Assembly: GCF_002074055.1 (NCBI RefSeq)
Contig: NZ_CP014619.1
Span: 1,674,001-1,738,000, forward strand
Direction: 5' to 3'
Source: Frondihabitans sp. 762G35
GTDB taxonomy: Bacteria; Actinomycetota; Actinomycetes; Actinomycetales; Microbacteriaceae
Length of the DNA: 64,000 nucleotides
Positions within the stretch are counted from its first letter, which is position 1. The number at the start of each line of letters is the position of its first letter. A program made the position numbers and the translations under genes. Shown one piece after another: positions 53,920 to 63,200 of this stretch. The notes beneath the pieces are model-generated. The model did no database searches. It was not told the origin of the DNA and was given only the letters and a program-made list of their open reading frames with translations.

Positions 53920-55370
53920 CGGATGGCCCTGTCGTCGGTGGTGCGGGAGGTCGTGCGATCGGAGGCATCGGAGGCGTCACCGGAGGGGCCGGCCGGGGCG
54001 GTGACCCCGTCGGCCCCGTCACGGGCGCCGGCGCCGCTGGGCGCGTCGGCCGAGCCGCGGCGGGAATCGCCGCCCTGGTCGCGGCGCTCACCGAATGCGG
54101 CGAGACTGTCGCTGAGGGCGGAGTCGCGCTCGACGCGGACCGTCTGGAGGTCGCGGCGACGCCCTTCGGTGCGCGTGGCGGTCAGGATGAGGCCGGAGAC
54201 GACGGCCCGGGAGCCGCGCTCGGGCAGCTTGCCCAGCGCCTTGGTCAGGAGGCCGCCCACGGAGTCGACGTCGTCGTCGTCGAGCTCCAGGCCGAACAGG
54301 TCGCCCAGTTCGTCGACGGGCATCCGCGCGCTGACGAGGTGGACGCCGTCGGAGACCTCGCGGTGGTCGACGACGGCGAGGTCGTACTCGTCGCTGATGT
54401 CGCCGACGAGCTCCTCGATGAGGTCTTCGAGGGTCACCAGGCCCGCGATGCCGCCGTACTCGTCGACGACCATGGCCAGGTGGTTCTTCTCGGCCTGCAT
54501 CTGACGGAGCGTCTCGTCGGCCCTCTTCGACTCGGGGACGAACACGGCCGGCTTCGCGAGGTCGGAGGCGTGGCGGACGGCTCCGCCGCGCCGCTCGTGC
54601 AGGAACCGCGCCGCGTCGCGGAGGTACATGACTCCGAGGACGTCGTCGCTGTCGCGCCCGATCACCGGGACGCGCGAGACGCCCTTGCCGAGGAAGACCG
54701 CCATGGCCGCCTCCACGGTCTGGTCGGCGTCGACCGTGACCATGTCGGTGCGCGGGACCATCACCTCGCGGATGACCGTCTCGTTGAACTCGAAGATCGA
54801 GTGGATGAGCGTGCGGTCGTCCTCGTCGAGGACCTCGAGCTCCGTGGCCTCGTCGACCATGCTGAGCAGCTGCTCCTCCGACGAGAACGACGCGCTGCGG
54901 GGCCGACCGGGCGTGACCCAGTTGCCGATCGCGACGAGGGCGTCGGCCAGCGGGCCGAGGACGACGCGGATCAGCCGGATCGGGCCGGCGAACACGGAGA
55001 CGAGACCCCGGGCGTGGGCGCGCCCGACGCTCCTGGGGCTCGAGCCGACGAGCACGAACGAGACGGCGGTCATGATGAGCGCCGACAGGAGGAGCGCCCA
55101 CCACCACTCCGGGATGGCGTAGGCGAACGACAGAGACACGAGCACCGCGGCCGCGGTCTCGGCCAGTACCCGCATGAAGTTGATGGCGTTGATGTGGGCG
55201 CCCACGTCGTCGGCGATGGCGGACACCGCGCGCCCGCCGCGACGGAGCGACCCGGCCAGGTCGAGCAGATCGTGCCTGCTCAGCACCGCGAGGGCGGAGT
55301 CGGCCGCCGCGAGGACCCCGCCGAAGACGACGAGGACGACGGCCGCCGAGACGAAGATCGCGATCATCAC
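53916..55370 (-). CDS. CNNM/CorC-type hemolysin-family membrane protein
   Basis: A 484-residue protein with a DUF21 transmembrane domain (residues 1-150), two CBS domains (including VMVPRTDMVTVDADQTVEAA and VVDEYGGIAGLVTLEDLIEE) and a CorC_HlyC C-terminal domain. Relatives act in magnesium or cobalt efflux. A Ser/Gly/Asp-rich tail of about 70 residues follows. Conserved position between ybeY and era. Confidence 0.9.
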   Translation of the reverse strand: MMIAIFVSAAVVLVVFGGVLAAADSALAVLSRHDLLDLAGSLRRGGRAVSAIADDVGAHINAINFMRVLAETAAAVLVSLSFAYAIPEWWWALLLSALIMTAVSFVLVGSSPRSVGRAHARGLVSVFAGPIRLIRVVLGPLADALVAIGNWVTPGRPRSASFSSEEQLLSMVDEATELEVLDEDDRTLIHSIFEFNETVIREVMVPRTDMVTVDADQTVEAAMAVFLGKGVSRVPVIGRDSDDVLGVMYLRDAARFLHERRGGAVRHASDLAKPAVFVPESKRADETLRQMQAEKNHLAMVVDEYGGIAGLVTLEDLIEELVGDISDEYDLAVVDHREVSDGVHLVSARMPVDELGDLFGLELDDDDVDSVGGLLTKALGKLPERGSRAVVSGLILTATRTEGRRRDLQTVRVERDSALSDSLAAFGERRDQGGDSRRGSADAPSGAGARDGADGVTAPAGPSGDASDASDRTTSRTTDDRAIR

Positions 55371-55376
55371 GGGCGA

Positions 55377-55841
55377 CTACCGACTTCGGTGGTCGGCGTC
55401 GGCGAAGGCCGCGATGATGCCGTCCTGGATGCCGAACATCTCGGCCTTCTCGTCGGGCTCCGCGTGATCGAAGCCCAGCAGGTGCAGGATGCCGTGGGTC
55501 GTCAGCAGGAGCATCTCGTCGAGCGCGGAGTGACCGGCCGTCACGGCCTGGGCGGTCGCGACCTGGGGGCAGAGCACGATGTCGCCGAGGAGGCCGGGGG
55601 GCGTCGGGTCCTCCTCCGTGCCGGGACGGAGCTCGTCCATCGGGAAGCTCAGGACGTCGGTCGGGCCGGGTTCGTCCATCCACTGGACGTGGAGCTGCTC
55701 CATGGCGCCCTCGTCGACGAGGACGATGGCCAGCTCGGCCTCCGGATGCACGTGCATCTGGTCGAGAGCGAAGGTCGCGAGACGCAGGATCGTGGGCTCG
55801 TCGACCTCGATGCTCGACTCGTTGTTGATCTCGATGCTCAC
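55377..55841 (-). CDS. ybeY: endoribonuclease YbeY
   Basis: A 154-residue zinc-dependent RNase for 16S rRNA 3'-end maturation. The zinc motif HGxLHLxGxDH is complete: His116, His120 and His126 in [26 protein letters not shown] and [11 protein letters not shown] are the other family segments. The ATG overlaps the phoH stop region by four bases. Confidence 0.95.
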   Translation of the reverse strand: MSIEINNESSIEVDEPTILRLATFALDQMHVHPEAELAIVLVDEGAMEQLHVQWMDEPGPTDVLSFPMDELRPGTEEDPTPPGLLGDIVLCPQVATAQAVTAGHSALDEMLLLTTHGILHLLGFDHAEPDEKAEMFGIQDGIIAAFADADHRSR

Positions 55842-56944
55842 GCCGCGCCTCCTGCGCTGTCGGCCGACGGGGTCGGCGTCGCCGCGGGTGCCTGCTGCGC
55901 CTCGCGAGCGGCCTGGCGGGCGTGCTGGGCGGCCTGCTTCTCGGCGTCGTACTTGGTGTAGGCGTCGACGATCCGCGCGACGAGGGTGTGCCGCACGACG
56001 TCGTCGCTCGTGAGGCGGGCGAAGTGGATGTCGTCGATCTCGTCGAGGACCCGCGTGACGAGCTGGAGACCGCTCGACCCGGTCGGGAGGTCGACCTGCG
56101 TGATGTCGCCCGTCACCACCATCTTGGAGCCGAAGCCGAGACGGGTGAGGAACATCTTCATCTGCTCGGGGGTGGTGTTCTGGGCCTCGTCGAGCACGAC
56201 GAAGGCGTCGTTGAGCGTGCGGCCTCGCATGTAGGCCAGCGGCGCCACCTCGACGGTGCCGGCCGCGAGGAGCTTGGGCACGATCTCGGGGTCCATCATC
56301 TCGTTGAGGGCGTCGTAGAGGGGCCTCAGGTAGGGGTCGATCTTGTCGGTCAGGGTGCCGGGCAGGAACCCCAGGCGCTCGCCCGCCTCGACGGCGGGGC
56401 GGGTCAGGATGATGCGGGACACCTCGCGGCGCTGCAGGGCCTGGACGGCCTTCGCCATCGCGAGGTAGGTCTTGCCCGTGCCGGCCGGGCCGATGCCGAA
56501 CACGATGGTGTTCTCGTCGATGGCGTCGACGTACTCCTTCTGACCCAGGGTCTTCGCCCGGATGCTCTTGCCCTTGTTGGTCACGATCGCCGTGCCGAAG
56601 AGCTCGACCGGGTGGCCGCGACCCTCGTCGAGGATCCGCCCCGTGGTGACGACCTCGGCCGGACCGACGTCGTGGCCGTTCCGGACCATGGCGACGAGCT
56701 CGTCGACGAGCCCGCGAGCCCGGGCGACCTCCGCGGGAGGACCCTCGAGGGCGACCTCGTTGCCCCGGACCAGGACCCGGACCGCTGGGTACTGCTTCTC
56801 GACCGTGCGGAGCAGGCGGTCGTGCGGGCCCAGGAGCTGGACCATGGCTACCCCGTCGATGACGAGGTCGACGCGCTCCGTGGCCCCTTGCGCCCGAGGA
56901 GCGTCGGAGCCGGAGACGGATTCGTTGCGTGGACTGCTAGGCAA
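55838..56944 (-). CDS. phoH: PhoH-like ATPase, TTG start
   Basis: A 368-residue protein with the PhoH core: Walker [37 protein letters not shown] (Walker B) and [12 protein letters not shown]. An N-terminal KH-like region precedes it. The only well-placed start is TTG at 56944, which has AGGAAGG six bases upstream; no ATG or GTG fits as well. The start overlaps the HIT gene stop by 8 bases. The alanine/glutamine-rich tail is a likely disordered helix. It probably works in RNA processing with YbeY, whose gene follows. Confidence 0.9.
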   Translation of the reverse strand: MPSSPRNESVSGSDAPRAQGATERVDLVIDGVAMVQLLGPHDRLLRTVEKQYPAVRVLVRGNEVALEGPPAEVARARGLVDELVAMVRNGHDVGPAEVVTTGRILDEGRGHPVELFGTAIVTNKGKSIRAKTLGQKEYVDAIDENTIVFGIGPAGTGKTYLAMAKAVQALQRREVSRIILTRPAVEAGERLGFLPGTLTDKIDPYLRPLYDALNEMMDPEIVPKLLAAGTVEVAPLAYMRGRTLNDAFVVLDEAQNTTPEQMKMFLTRLGFGSKMVVTGDITQVDLPTGSSGLQLVTRVLDEIDDIHFARLTSDDVVRHTLVARIVDAYTKYDAEKQAAQHARQAAREAQQAPAATPTPSADSAGGAA

Positions 56945-57314
56945 GTGAGCCTTCCTGGAGGTGCCCCGCCATGACGTGGGCGTGGACGTGGAACACGGTC
57001 TGACCGGCGGCTTCGCCGGTGTTGAAGATCATGCGGAACTGACCGAGCGGGAGGTCGCCCATCAGCGCAGGATCGGAGGCGAGCCGACCCGCGACGGCCA
57101 CCACGTCGGCGAGGAGCGCCGCGTCGCCGGCTGCCAACTCGCCGACGTTCGCGTAGGCCTGCGTCTTGGGCACGACGAGGAGGTGGACGGGTGCCTTCGG
57201 CGCGATGTCGCGGAAGGCGATGACGGTGTCGGACTCGTAGACGATCTCTGCCGGGATCTCGCGCGCGACGATGCGCGTGAAGATGCTCGGCTCGACGGCT
57301 GCTTCGGTACCCAT
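56937..57314 (-). CDS. HIT-family nucleotide hydrolase (HinT-like)
   Basis: A 125-residue purine-nucleoside phosphoramidase-type protein. The catalytic triad motif HVHAH is complete (His109, His111, His113 in FHVHAHVMAG). Typical IFTRIVAREIPAEIVYESDT precedes. The ATG at 57314 is chosen because TACGAT ends 7 bases before it, indicating a leaderless mRNA; an ATG 3 codons upstream lies inside that spacer. Confidence 0.92.
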   Translation of the reverse strand: MGTEAAVEPSIFTRIVAREIPAEIVYESDTVIAFRDIAPKAPVHLLVVPKTQAYANVGELAAGDAALLADVVAVAGRLASDPALMGDLPLGQFRMIFNTGEAAGQTVFHVHAHVMAGHLQEGSLA

Positions 57315-57367
57315 GCGTTCCATCGTACCGGCGGGCGCCTCGGCGCAGCCGGGGTTCTCCACAGGCG

Positions 57368-58105
57368 TCACCAGCGCCCGAGGAGGACGCTGAGGACGGC
57401 CAGGGCGGCGGGGCCGGCGGTGGAGGTCCGCAGCACGGAGTCGCCGAGCCGGACGGCACGGGCTCCTGCCCGTCCGAGCGCCTCGAGCTCGTGCGGGGTG
57501 ACGCCGCCTTCGGGGCCCACGACGACGAGGACGTCGCCCGTGCCCTCGGTCGGAAGCGTGATCGACGAGAGAGCGACGTCTGCCGTCGGCTCGAGGACGA
57601 GCACGTCGGCACCCGCCGCCCGCTCGACGAGCTGCGCGGTCGAGACGACCTGGGCGACCCGCGGCTGCCACGGCCGGACCGACTGCTTCGTCGCCTCGCG
57701 CACGATCGACTGCCACCGCGCGACGCCCTTGGCGATCTTCGGTCCCTCCCACCGGGAGACGCTCCGACCCGCGGACCACGGCACGACCTCGTCGACGCCG
57801 AGCTCGGTGGCGGCCTGGACGGCCAGCTCGTCGCGGTCGCCCTTCGCCAGCGCCTGCACGAGCACGAGACGACGCGGGGGCGCAGGATGCTCGGCGACCT
57901 GCCCCACGGTCAGCACGAGCCGCTCCCCCGACGCCTCCCGCACCTCCCCCTCGACCACGAGGCCCCGGCCGTTCCCGACCCGGAGCACCTCGCCCGGGCG
58001 GACGCGGCTCACCGTGACGGCGTGCCGCGCCTCCTGCCCGGTCACGACGACGTCGGAGCCGACGGCCGTCGTCTCCAGGTCGTCGACGAGATAGAAGTGG
58101 GCCAC
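57368..58105 (-). CDS. rsmE: 16S rRNA m3U1498 methyltransferase
   Basis: A SPOUT-class methyltransferase of 245 residues. A PUA-like N-terminal domain (YLVDDLETTAVGSDVVVTGQ) is followed by the knot with VVVGPEGGVTPHELEAL and VRLGDSVLRTSTAGPAAL, the SAM-binding loops. It begins 2 bases after the dnaJ stop. Confidence 0.93.
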   Translation of the reverse strand: MAHFYLVDDLETTAVGSDVVVTGQEARHAVTVSRVRPGEVLRVGNGRGLVVEGEVREASGERLVLTVGQVAEHPAPPRRLVLVQALAKGDRDELAVQAATELGVDEVVPWSAGRSVSRWEGPKIAKGVARWQSIVREATKQSVRPWQPRVAQVVSTAQLVERAAGADVLVLEPTADVALSSITLPTEGTGDVLVVVGPEGGVTPHELEALGRAGARAVRLGDSVLRTSTAGPAALAVLSVLLGRW

Positions 58106-58107
58106 GA

Positions 58108-59211
58108 TCAGAAGTTGAGGAACCGGTCGCGGAGCTTGCCGAACAGCCCCTGCTGGAACTGCGAGAGCTGCGGCTTGTCGTGCTTGCGACCCGAGGCGAA
58201 CTTCTCCATCAGCTCCCGCTCCCGGTGATTGAGCTTGGTGGGGGTGACTACCTGCACACCGATCTTGAGGTCGCCGCGACCCGTTCCGCGGAGCTTCGTG
58301 ATGCCCCGCTCGCGGATCGTGATGACGTCGGCGCTCTGCGTGCCGGGCTTCACCTCGACCTGGACGTCACCGTCGAGGGTCTTGATCGTCGTCAACGTCC
58401 CGAGGACGGCGTCGGCCATCTGCACCTCCAGCGTCGCGAGGAGGTCGTCGCCGTTGCGGCTGTAGACGTCGTGGTGCTTCACCTTGACCTCGAGGTAGAG
58501 GTCGCCGTTCGGGCCGCCGGCCGGGCCGACTTCGCCCTGGCCCGGCATCTGCAGCCGGATCCCGGTGTCGACACCGGCCGGGATGTCGACCGGGATCGTT
58601 CGACGGGCGCGGACGCGGCCCTGGCCCTGGCAGGTCGGGCAGGGGTTGGGGATGACGGTGCCGTAGCCGCGGCACGTGCCGCAGGGGCTCGAGGTGACCA
58701 CGTTGCCGAGGAGCGACCGCACGGTGCGCTGGATCTGGCCCGAGCCACCGCAGATGTCGCACGTCTGCGGGCTGGTACCCGGCGCACAGCAGGACCCCTC
58801 GCAGGTGGAGCACAGAACGGCCGTGTCGACCTCGATGTCGCGCTGGACGCCGAACACGACGTCCTCCAGCTCGACCTCCAGGCGGAGCAGGGCGTCCTGA
58901 CCGCGCTCGCGCCGGGAACGCGGGCCCTGGCGCTGCTGCGAGCCGCCGCCGAAGAACGCGTCGAAGATGTCGCCGAAGCCGCCGGCTCCGCCGCCCGGGA
59001 AGCCCGCCTGCGGACCGGCGTCGTAGCGCTGGCGCTGCTGGGGATCGCTGAGGACGTCGTAGGCGTGCGTGACGTCCTTGAACCGCTCGGAGGCGTCCGA
59101 GCTGGGGTTGACGTCGGGGTGCAGCTCGCGCGCGAGCTTGCGGTACGCCTTCTTGATCTCCTCCGGGGTCGCGTTGCGGTCGACTCCGAGAACGTCGTAG
59201 TGATCTGCCAC
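58108..59211 (-). CDS. dnaJ: chaperone DnaJ (DnaJ2 type)
   Basis: Hsp70 co-chaperone of 367 residues. J domain with HPD at residues 31-33; Gly/Phe-rich linker ([20 protein letters not shown]); four zinc-finger CxxC motifs and a C-terminal substrate domain. The first zinc motif reads CSTCEGSC, so the usual final Gly is Cys. It is the second actinobacterial type encoded with hrcA, as seen from gene order. GTG start at 59211. The frame upstream is a short shadow. Confidence 0.95.
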   Translation of the reverse strand: MADHYDVLGVDRNATPEEIKKAYRKLARELHPDVNPSSDASERFKDVTHAYDVLSDPQQRQRYDAGPQAGFPGGGAGGFGDIFDAFFGGGSQQRQGPRSRRERGQDALLRLEVELEDVVFGVQRDIEVDTAVLCSTCEGSCCAPGTSPQTCDICGGSGQIQRTVRSLLGNVVTSSPCGTCRGYGTVIPNPCPTCQGQGRVRARRTIPVDIPAGVDTGIRLQMPGQGEVGPAGGPNGDLYLEVKVKHHDVYSRNGDDLLATLEVQMADAVLGTLTTIKTLDGDVQVEVKPGTQSADVITIRERGITKLRGTGRGDLKIGVQVVTPTKLNHRERELMEKFASGRKHDKPQLSQFQQGLFGKLRDRFLNF

Positions 59212-59363
59212 TGGTCTCCGTCTTGCTTCTTGTCGTGTCGGGCGGTGTCGTGTCTGGGGGTGTGGTGTGTTGGGCTGTCGTGCGTGTCGTGTCTGCGGGT
59301 GTCGAGGGCGCGGTCGCGGCGCATGTCGTGCGGACGGCCGCGCGGCGCCGACCCGTCGGGCGT

Positions 59364-60386
59364 CTAGCGGTCGCCGAGGAGGCCGCTGAGGTATCGGGCG
59401 ACCGCGCGGACCGCGGCCATGTTGCTGGAGTAGTCCATCCGCGTCGGGCCGAGGACGCCGAGTCGGGCGATCTCGCCCCCGTTCGCGGTGTAGCCGGACG
59501 CCACCACCGAGGTCTGCGAGAGGCCGAACGACTCGTTCTCCCGGCCGATGGACGCCACGACATCGACCTCGCCCGCGCGCATCTCGCCGAACAGGCGGAG
59601 CAGAGTCACCTGCTCCTCGATGGCCTCCAGGACGGGGAAGAGCGAGCCCGAGAAGTCGTCCTCGGTGAGCACGAGGTTCGCGGCCCCGGCCATGACGAGG
59701 CGTTCCTGTCGACCGGCGGCGACCTGCTCCTGCAGTCCCGCGGTGACGGCACGGACGAAGTCGTGCCGCTCCGGACGGAACATCCCCGGCAGGTCTCCCA
59801 ACCGCTGCGCCGCCTCGCCGAGCAGCGCTCCGCCGACCAGCGCGTTGACCTTGGCCCGCAGCTCGCCGAGGAACGCCTCGTCGACGTCGGCCGGAGCCTC
59901 GACCACGCGCTGCTCGACCTGACCGGAGTCGGTGATCAGGACGGTCATCACCCTCGTCCCGCTCAGGCGCACGAGCTCGACGTGTCGGACGGAGGCGTGC
60001 GAGAAGGTCGGGTACTGGACGAGGGCGACCTGGTTGGTGAGCTGCGACAGGAGCCGGACGGTCCGCGAGAGGACCTCGTCGAGGTCGGACGAGTTGCCGA
60101 GGAAGGTCTCGATGGCCGTGCGCTGCGCCGCAGTGAGAGGGCGGAGGTCGGCGAGGTGGTTCACGAACAGGCGGTAGCCCTTGTCGGTCGGCACGCGACC
60201 CGACGACGTGTGCGGGGCGGCGATCAGCTCCTCCTCCTCGAGGAGGGCCATGTCGTTGCGGATCGTGGCCGCGGAGACCCCGAACTGGTGCCGGTCGACG
60301 ATCGACTTCGAGCCCACGGGCTCGCGCGACTCGACGTAGTCGTGCACGATGACACGCAGGACTTCGAGACCTCGTTCGCTGACCAC
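59364..60386 (-). CDS. hrcA: heat-inducible transcription repressor HrcA
   Basis: Represses chaperone operons through CIRCE. 340 residues; the N-terminal winged helix is [20 protein letters not shown] then [19 protein letters not shown] and the [16 protein letters not shown] motif is diagnostic. The GTG at 60386 follows AGGGAGG. A degenerate CIRCE lies upstream, so it is autoregulated, with dnaJ behind it in the same operon. Confidence 0.95.
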   Translation of the reverse strand: MVSERGLEVLRVIVHDYVESREPVGSKSIVDRHQFGVSAATIRNDMALLEEEELIAAPHTSSGRVPTDKGYRLFVNHLADLRPLTAAQRTAIETFLGNSSDLDEVLSRTVRLLSQLTNQVALVQYPTFSHASVRHVELVRLSGTRVMTVLITDSGQVEQRVVEAPADVDEAFLGELRAKVNALVGGALLGEAAQRLGDLPGMFRPERHDFVRAVTAGLQEQVAAGRQERLVMAGAANLVLTEDDFSGSLFPVLEAIEEQVTLLRLFGEMRAGEVDVVASIGRENESFGLSQTSVVASGYTANGGEIARLGVLGPTRMDYSSNMAAVRAVARYLSGLLGDR

Positions 60387-60408
60387 GCGCACCTCCCTGA
60401 CCTCGACG

Positions 60409-60435
60409 CTGGCACTCCATCGATAAGACTGCCAA
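60409..60435. promoter_or_regulatory. CIRCE-like operator upstream of hrcA
   Basis: CTGGCACTC (60409-60417), a 9-base spacer and GACTGCCAA (60427-60435) fit the CIRCE layout (TTAGCACTC-N9-GAGTGCTAA); read on the minus strand each arm matches the consensus at 7 of 9 bases. The -10-like TACGAT (minus strand) lies just upstream, so the site covers the transcription start, as expected for HrcA control. Confidence 0.75.
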
Positions 60436-60569
60436 TCGTACTCCACTCGGGACGAATCACTCTGGCGCGGAGCCCTCACGACCGATATGCTCGGCGCCGA
60501 TTCGCCACCTCGATCGGCACACCCGCCGGTCGGGCAGGCGGCACGACCGGGACGATTGGTGGCACTCGA

Positions 60570-61010
60570 ATGACCGATACACCTCCCCCTCCCCCGCAGG
60601 GTGATCCCCTCGGGTCGGAACGACAGCCGAACGGCCCGGGAGCCCCGGGAGAGCCCTACGGCGGCGGCTACCAGGCGCCTCCGCTCCGCCCGGAGGACGA
60701 GAAGCTCTGGTCCACCCTGATCCACATCGGTGGGATCTTCTTCAGCTTCGTGCCGGCGATCATCGGCTACTTCGTGCTGCGCGATCGGGGCCCCTTCATC
60801 AAGGAGCACACGCGGGTCGCGCTGAACTTCCAGCTGACGATGCTGATCGGCTACGTGGTCGGGACGATCCTGTCGGTGGTCGGTATCGGATTGCTCATCG
60901 ACCTCGCCGTCTGGGTGGTGACGATCGTCTTCTCGATCATGGCGGCGATCGCCGCGAACCAGGGCCGCTACTCCAAGTACCCGCTGTCGATCGAGTTCTT
61001 CAAGAGCTAG
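60570..61010 (+). CDS. DUF4870 membrane protein
   Basis: A 146-residue protein with a Pro/Gly-rich N-terminal tail (residues 1-38) and the DUF4870 core EKLWSTLIHIGGIFFSFVPA, RDRGPFIKEHTRVALNFQLT and about three helices ending YSKYPLSIEFFKS. It is the second member here (see 14865-15332). It is transcribed against the surrounding minus-strand genes. No convincing ribosome site is seen. Function unknown. Confidence 0.85.
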   Translation: MTDTPPPPPQGDPLGSERQPNGPGAPGEPYGGGYQAPPLRPEDEKLWSTLIHIGGIFFSFVPAIIGYFVLRDRGPFIKEHTRVALNFQLTMLIGYVVGTILSVVGIGLLIDLAVWVVTIVFSIMAAIAANQGRYSKYPLSIEFFKS

Positions 61011-61031
61011 CCGCGACGTCGAAGCGGTCGC

Positions 61032-62258
61032 TCAGTCGCCGAGGAGGCGACGCACGACCGCGTCGGCGAGGAGCCGCCCGCGGAGCGTGAGCCGGATCGT
61101 CCCGGCGATCGCCTCGCGGCCCTCCACGAGACCGTCGGCGATGAGGCCGGCGACGCTCGATCGCCCCGCGTCGTCGAGTTCGTCGACGCGCAGTTCGTCG
61201 CGCACGCGGACGGCAAGCAGGATGCGCTCCGTCGCCCGGGTCTCGTCGTCGAGCGTCTCGCGGCCCGCCGCGGGCGAGACCCCGGCCAGGATCCGCTCCG
61301 CGTACGCCGCGGGGTGCTTCACGTTCCACCAGCGCACTCCGCCGACGTGGCTGTGAGCACCGGGACCGACGCCCCACCAGTCGTGCCCCTGCCAGTACGC
61401 CAGATTGTGCCGCGAGGCGTGCGCGTCGCCACGGGCCCAGTTGCTCACCTCGTACCAGGAGTACCCGGCCTCCGCCAGGAGAGCGTCGGCGAGCTCGTAC
61501 ATGTCGGCCGCCGTGTCGTCGTCGGGCCGCGCCACCTCACCCCGCCGGATCTGCCGGGCGAGCTTCGTGCCCTCCTCGACGATGAGCGAGTAGGCCGACA
61601 GGTGATCCGGCCCCTCCGCGAGAGCCGCTTCGAGCGACGCGCGCCAGTCGTCGAGGGATTCGCCGGGTGTGCCGTAGATCAGGTCGAGGCTGACGTCGAG
61701 CCCGGCCTCGCGGGCCCACCGGACGACGAGCGGAACACGGGCCGGGTCGTGCGTGCGTTCGAGGGTGGCGAGCACGTGCGGCACGGCCGACTGCATGCCG
61801 AAGCTGACGCGGGTGAATCCCGCCTCGCGGAGCTCGTCGAGGTAGGCGCGGTCGACGGAGTCGGGGTTCGCCTCGGTCGTCACCTCGGCGGTGTTCGACA
61901 GGCCCCACGCGTCGCGGACGGAAGTGAGCATCGCGGCGAGATCGGACGCCGGAAGGAGGGTCGGTGTTCCGCCTCCGAAGAAGACGGTGGAGACGGGACG
62001 CTCGGGGAGGCCGGCCCGCTCGAGGACGGCTCGGGCGGAGGCCACCTCGGCGACCGCCTGCGATGCGTAGTCGCTGCGTCGCACCCCGCGGAGCTCGTCG
62101 CCGGTGTACGTGTTGAAGTCGCAGTAGCCGCAGCGCACACGGCAGAACGGAACGTGCAGATAGACGCCGAAGTGGCGGTTCTCGGCGCCGTCGCGGACGC
62201 TCTCGGGCAGGAGGCCGTCGGCGGGAGCGGCGTCGGCGATCGGGAGGGTGCTGGGCAC
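61032..62258 (-). CDS. hemW: radical SAM heme chaperone HemW
   Basis: A 408-residue radical SAM protein, formerly annotated as coproporphyrinogen oxidase. The cluster motif CRVRCGYC has Cys39, Cys43 and Cys46 (CxxxCxxC). VFFGGGTPTLL and YEVSNWAR are other family segments. It traffics heme. It begins 5 bases after the DUF1990 stop, so translation is coupled; start is GTG. The right-hand genes lepA and left-hand hrcA match actinobacterial gene order. Confidence 0.94.
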   Translation of the reverse strand: MPSTLPIADAAPADGLLPESVRDGAENRHFGVYLHVPFCRVRCGYCDFNTYTGDELRGVRRSDYASQAVAEVASARAVLERAGLPERPVSTVFFGGGTPTLLPASDLAAMLTSVRDAWGLSNTAEVTTEANPDSVDRAYLDELREAGFTRVSFGMQSAVPHVLATLERTHDPARVPLVVRWAREAGLDVSLDLIYGTPGESLDDWRASLEAALAEGPDHLSAYSLIVEEGTKLARQIRRGEVARPDDDTAADMYELADALLAEAGYSWYEVSNWARGDAHASRHNLAYWQGHDWWGVGPGAHSHVGGVRWWNVKHPAAYAERILAGVSPAAGRETLDDETRATERILLAVRVRDELRVDELDDAGRSSVAGLIADGLVEGREAIAGTIRLTLRGRLLADAVVRRLLGD

Positions 62259-62263
62259 GCCGG

Positions 62264-62914
62264 TCAGTCGCCCACGAGCACGCGGAGGTAGCGCTGGGTG
62301 TACTTCTTCTGCTGGGCCCGCAGGAACGGCGACACGAGACGCCACTTCCAGGTCGACGGGCGGGAGAACGCCCGGATGGTCAGCCAGACCGAGCCGTCGT
62401 CGGTCTGATCGATCACCCACGACTCCTCGCCGCTCTCGGGGTGGCCCTCGAGCGTGCCGTAGGCGAAGCCCCGGCGGGTCGGCTCGTCGATGACGTAGAC
62501 GACGCGGACCGGCGCCTCGACGTGGCGGCCGTAGGCCTTCATGAGCAGGGTGGCGGTGGTGCCGGCCGTGAGGAACGGCTCGCCCTCCGGCGAGAAGTGC
62601 GACTCGCTGTCGGGCGCGGCATAGTCCGCAGGATCGAGGGGGTTGCCCTCGTCGTCGAAGGTGACGGGCGTGTAGGCGCCCTCGTGGACCGCCGGCACGT
62701 CGTCGACACGGACCTCGATGCCGCTGCGCTCCTGCACCTTCCAGGTCAGCAGAGCGGCGGCAGCGGCCTCGAACCGGGCGTCGCCGTGGCCGATGCGCGT
62801 GCGGTACTCGACCGGGCGGAACCCCTTGGGCGGGTACTGCAGGAGGTCGGGGGCCTGCGTCGCTCCGACCTGCCCGTAGGTGGTCTGGGTGTCGGTGTGG
62901 GTTGCTCGGCGCAT
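62264..62914 (-). CDS. DUF1990 family protein
   Basis: A 216-residue protein matching DUF1990 (START-like lipid-binding group). Motifs: GFRPVEYRTRIGHGDARFE at the N-terminal part, GFAYGTLEGHPESGEESW and the RAFSRPSTWKWRLVSPFLR tail. A -10-like TAGACT ends 6 bases before the ATG (leaderless). It precedes hemW in one transcript. Function unknown. Confidence 0.87.
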   Translation of the reverse strand: MRRATHTDTQTTYGQVGATQAPDLLQYPPKGFRPVEYRTRIGHGDARFEAAAAALLTWKVQERSGIEVRVDDVPAVHEGAYTPVTFDDEGNPLDPADYAAPDSESHFSPEGEPFLTAGTTATLLMKAYGRHVEAPVRVVYVIDEPTRRGFAYGTLEGHPESGEESWVIDQTDDGSVWLTIRAFSRPSTWKWRLVSPFLRAQQKKYTQRYLRVLVGD

Positions 62915-63005
62915 TCGCTCAGTCTAGCTTCGGCACCCTGCGGGCCGGCTTCCGCCCCCGTCGGCCGGCCTCGGTGCCCGTCGGCCGGTCTCGGTCGGCG
63001 GCGGC

Positions 63006-63164
63006 TCAGGCGCGGTTGCGAACGCTCCGCACGACCCAGCCGATGACGGCGAGCACCACGATCACGATCCCGATGAAGAGCAGGAACTTGAGCGCGGCGA
63101 CGAAGATGCCGAAGCCGAAGAGGACGACGCCGACGATGATCGCGATGATGAGAAGAGCAGGCAT
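63006..63164 (-). CDS. 52-residue two-helix membrane protein
   Basis: A short hydrophobic protein, MPALLIIAIIVGVVLFGFG then FVAALKFLLFIGIVIVVLAV, with a basic C-terminus (RSVRNRA). It fits a group of small membrane proteins common in Actinobacteria. GGAGGT lies directly before the ATG with no spacer; a GTG start at 63188 would add 8 residues and cannot be excluded. It lies between lepA and the DUF1990 gene. Function unknown. Confidence 0.65.
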   Translation of the reverse strand: MPALLIIAIIVGVVLFGFGIFVAALKFLLFIGIVIVVLAVIGWVVRSVRNRA

Positions 63165-63200
63165 ACCTCCAGCATGCCCGTTCCGCACCCCGGAGGACCG

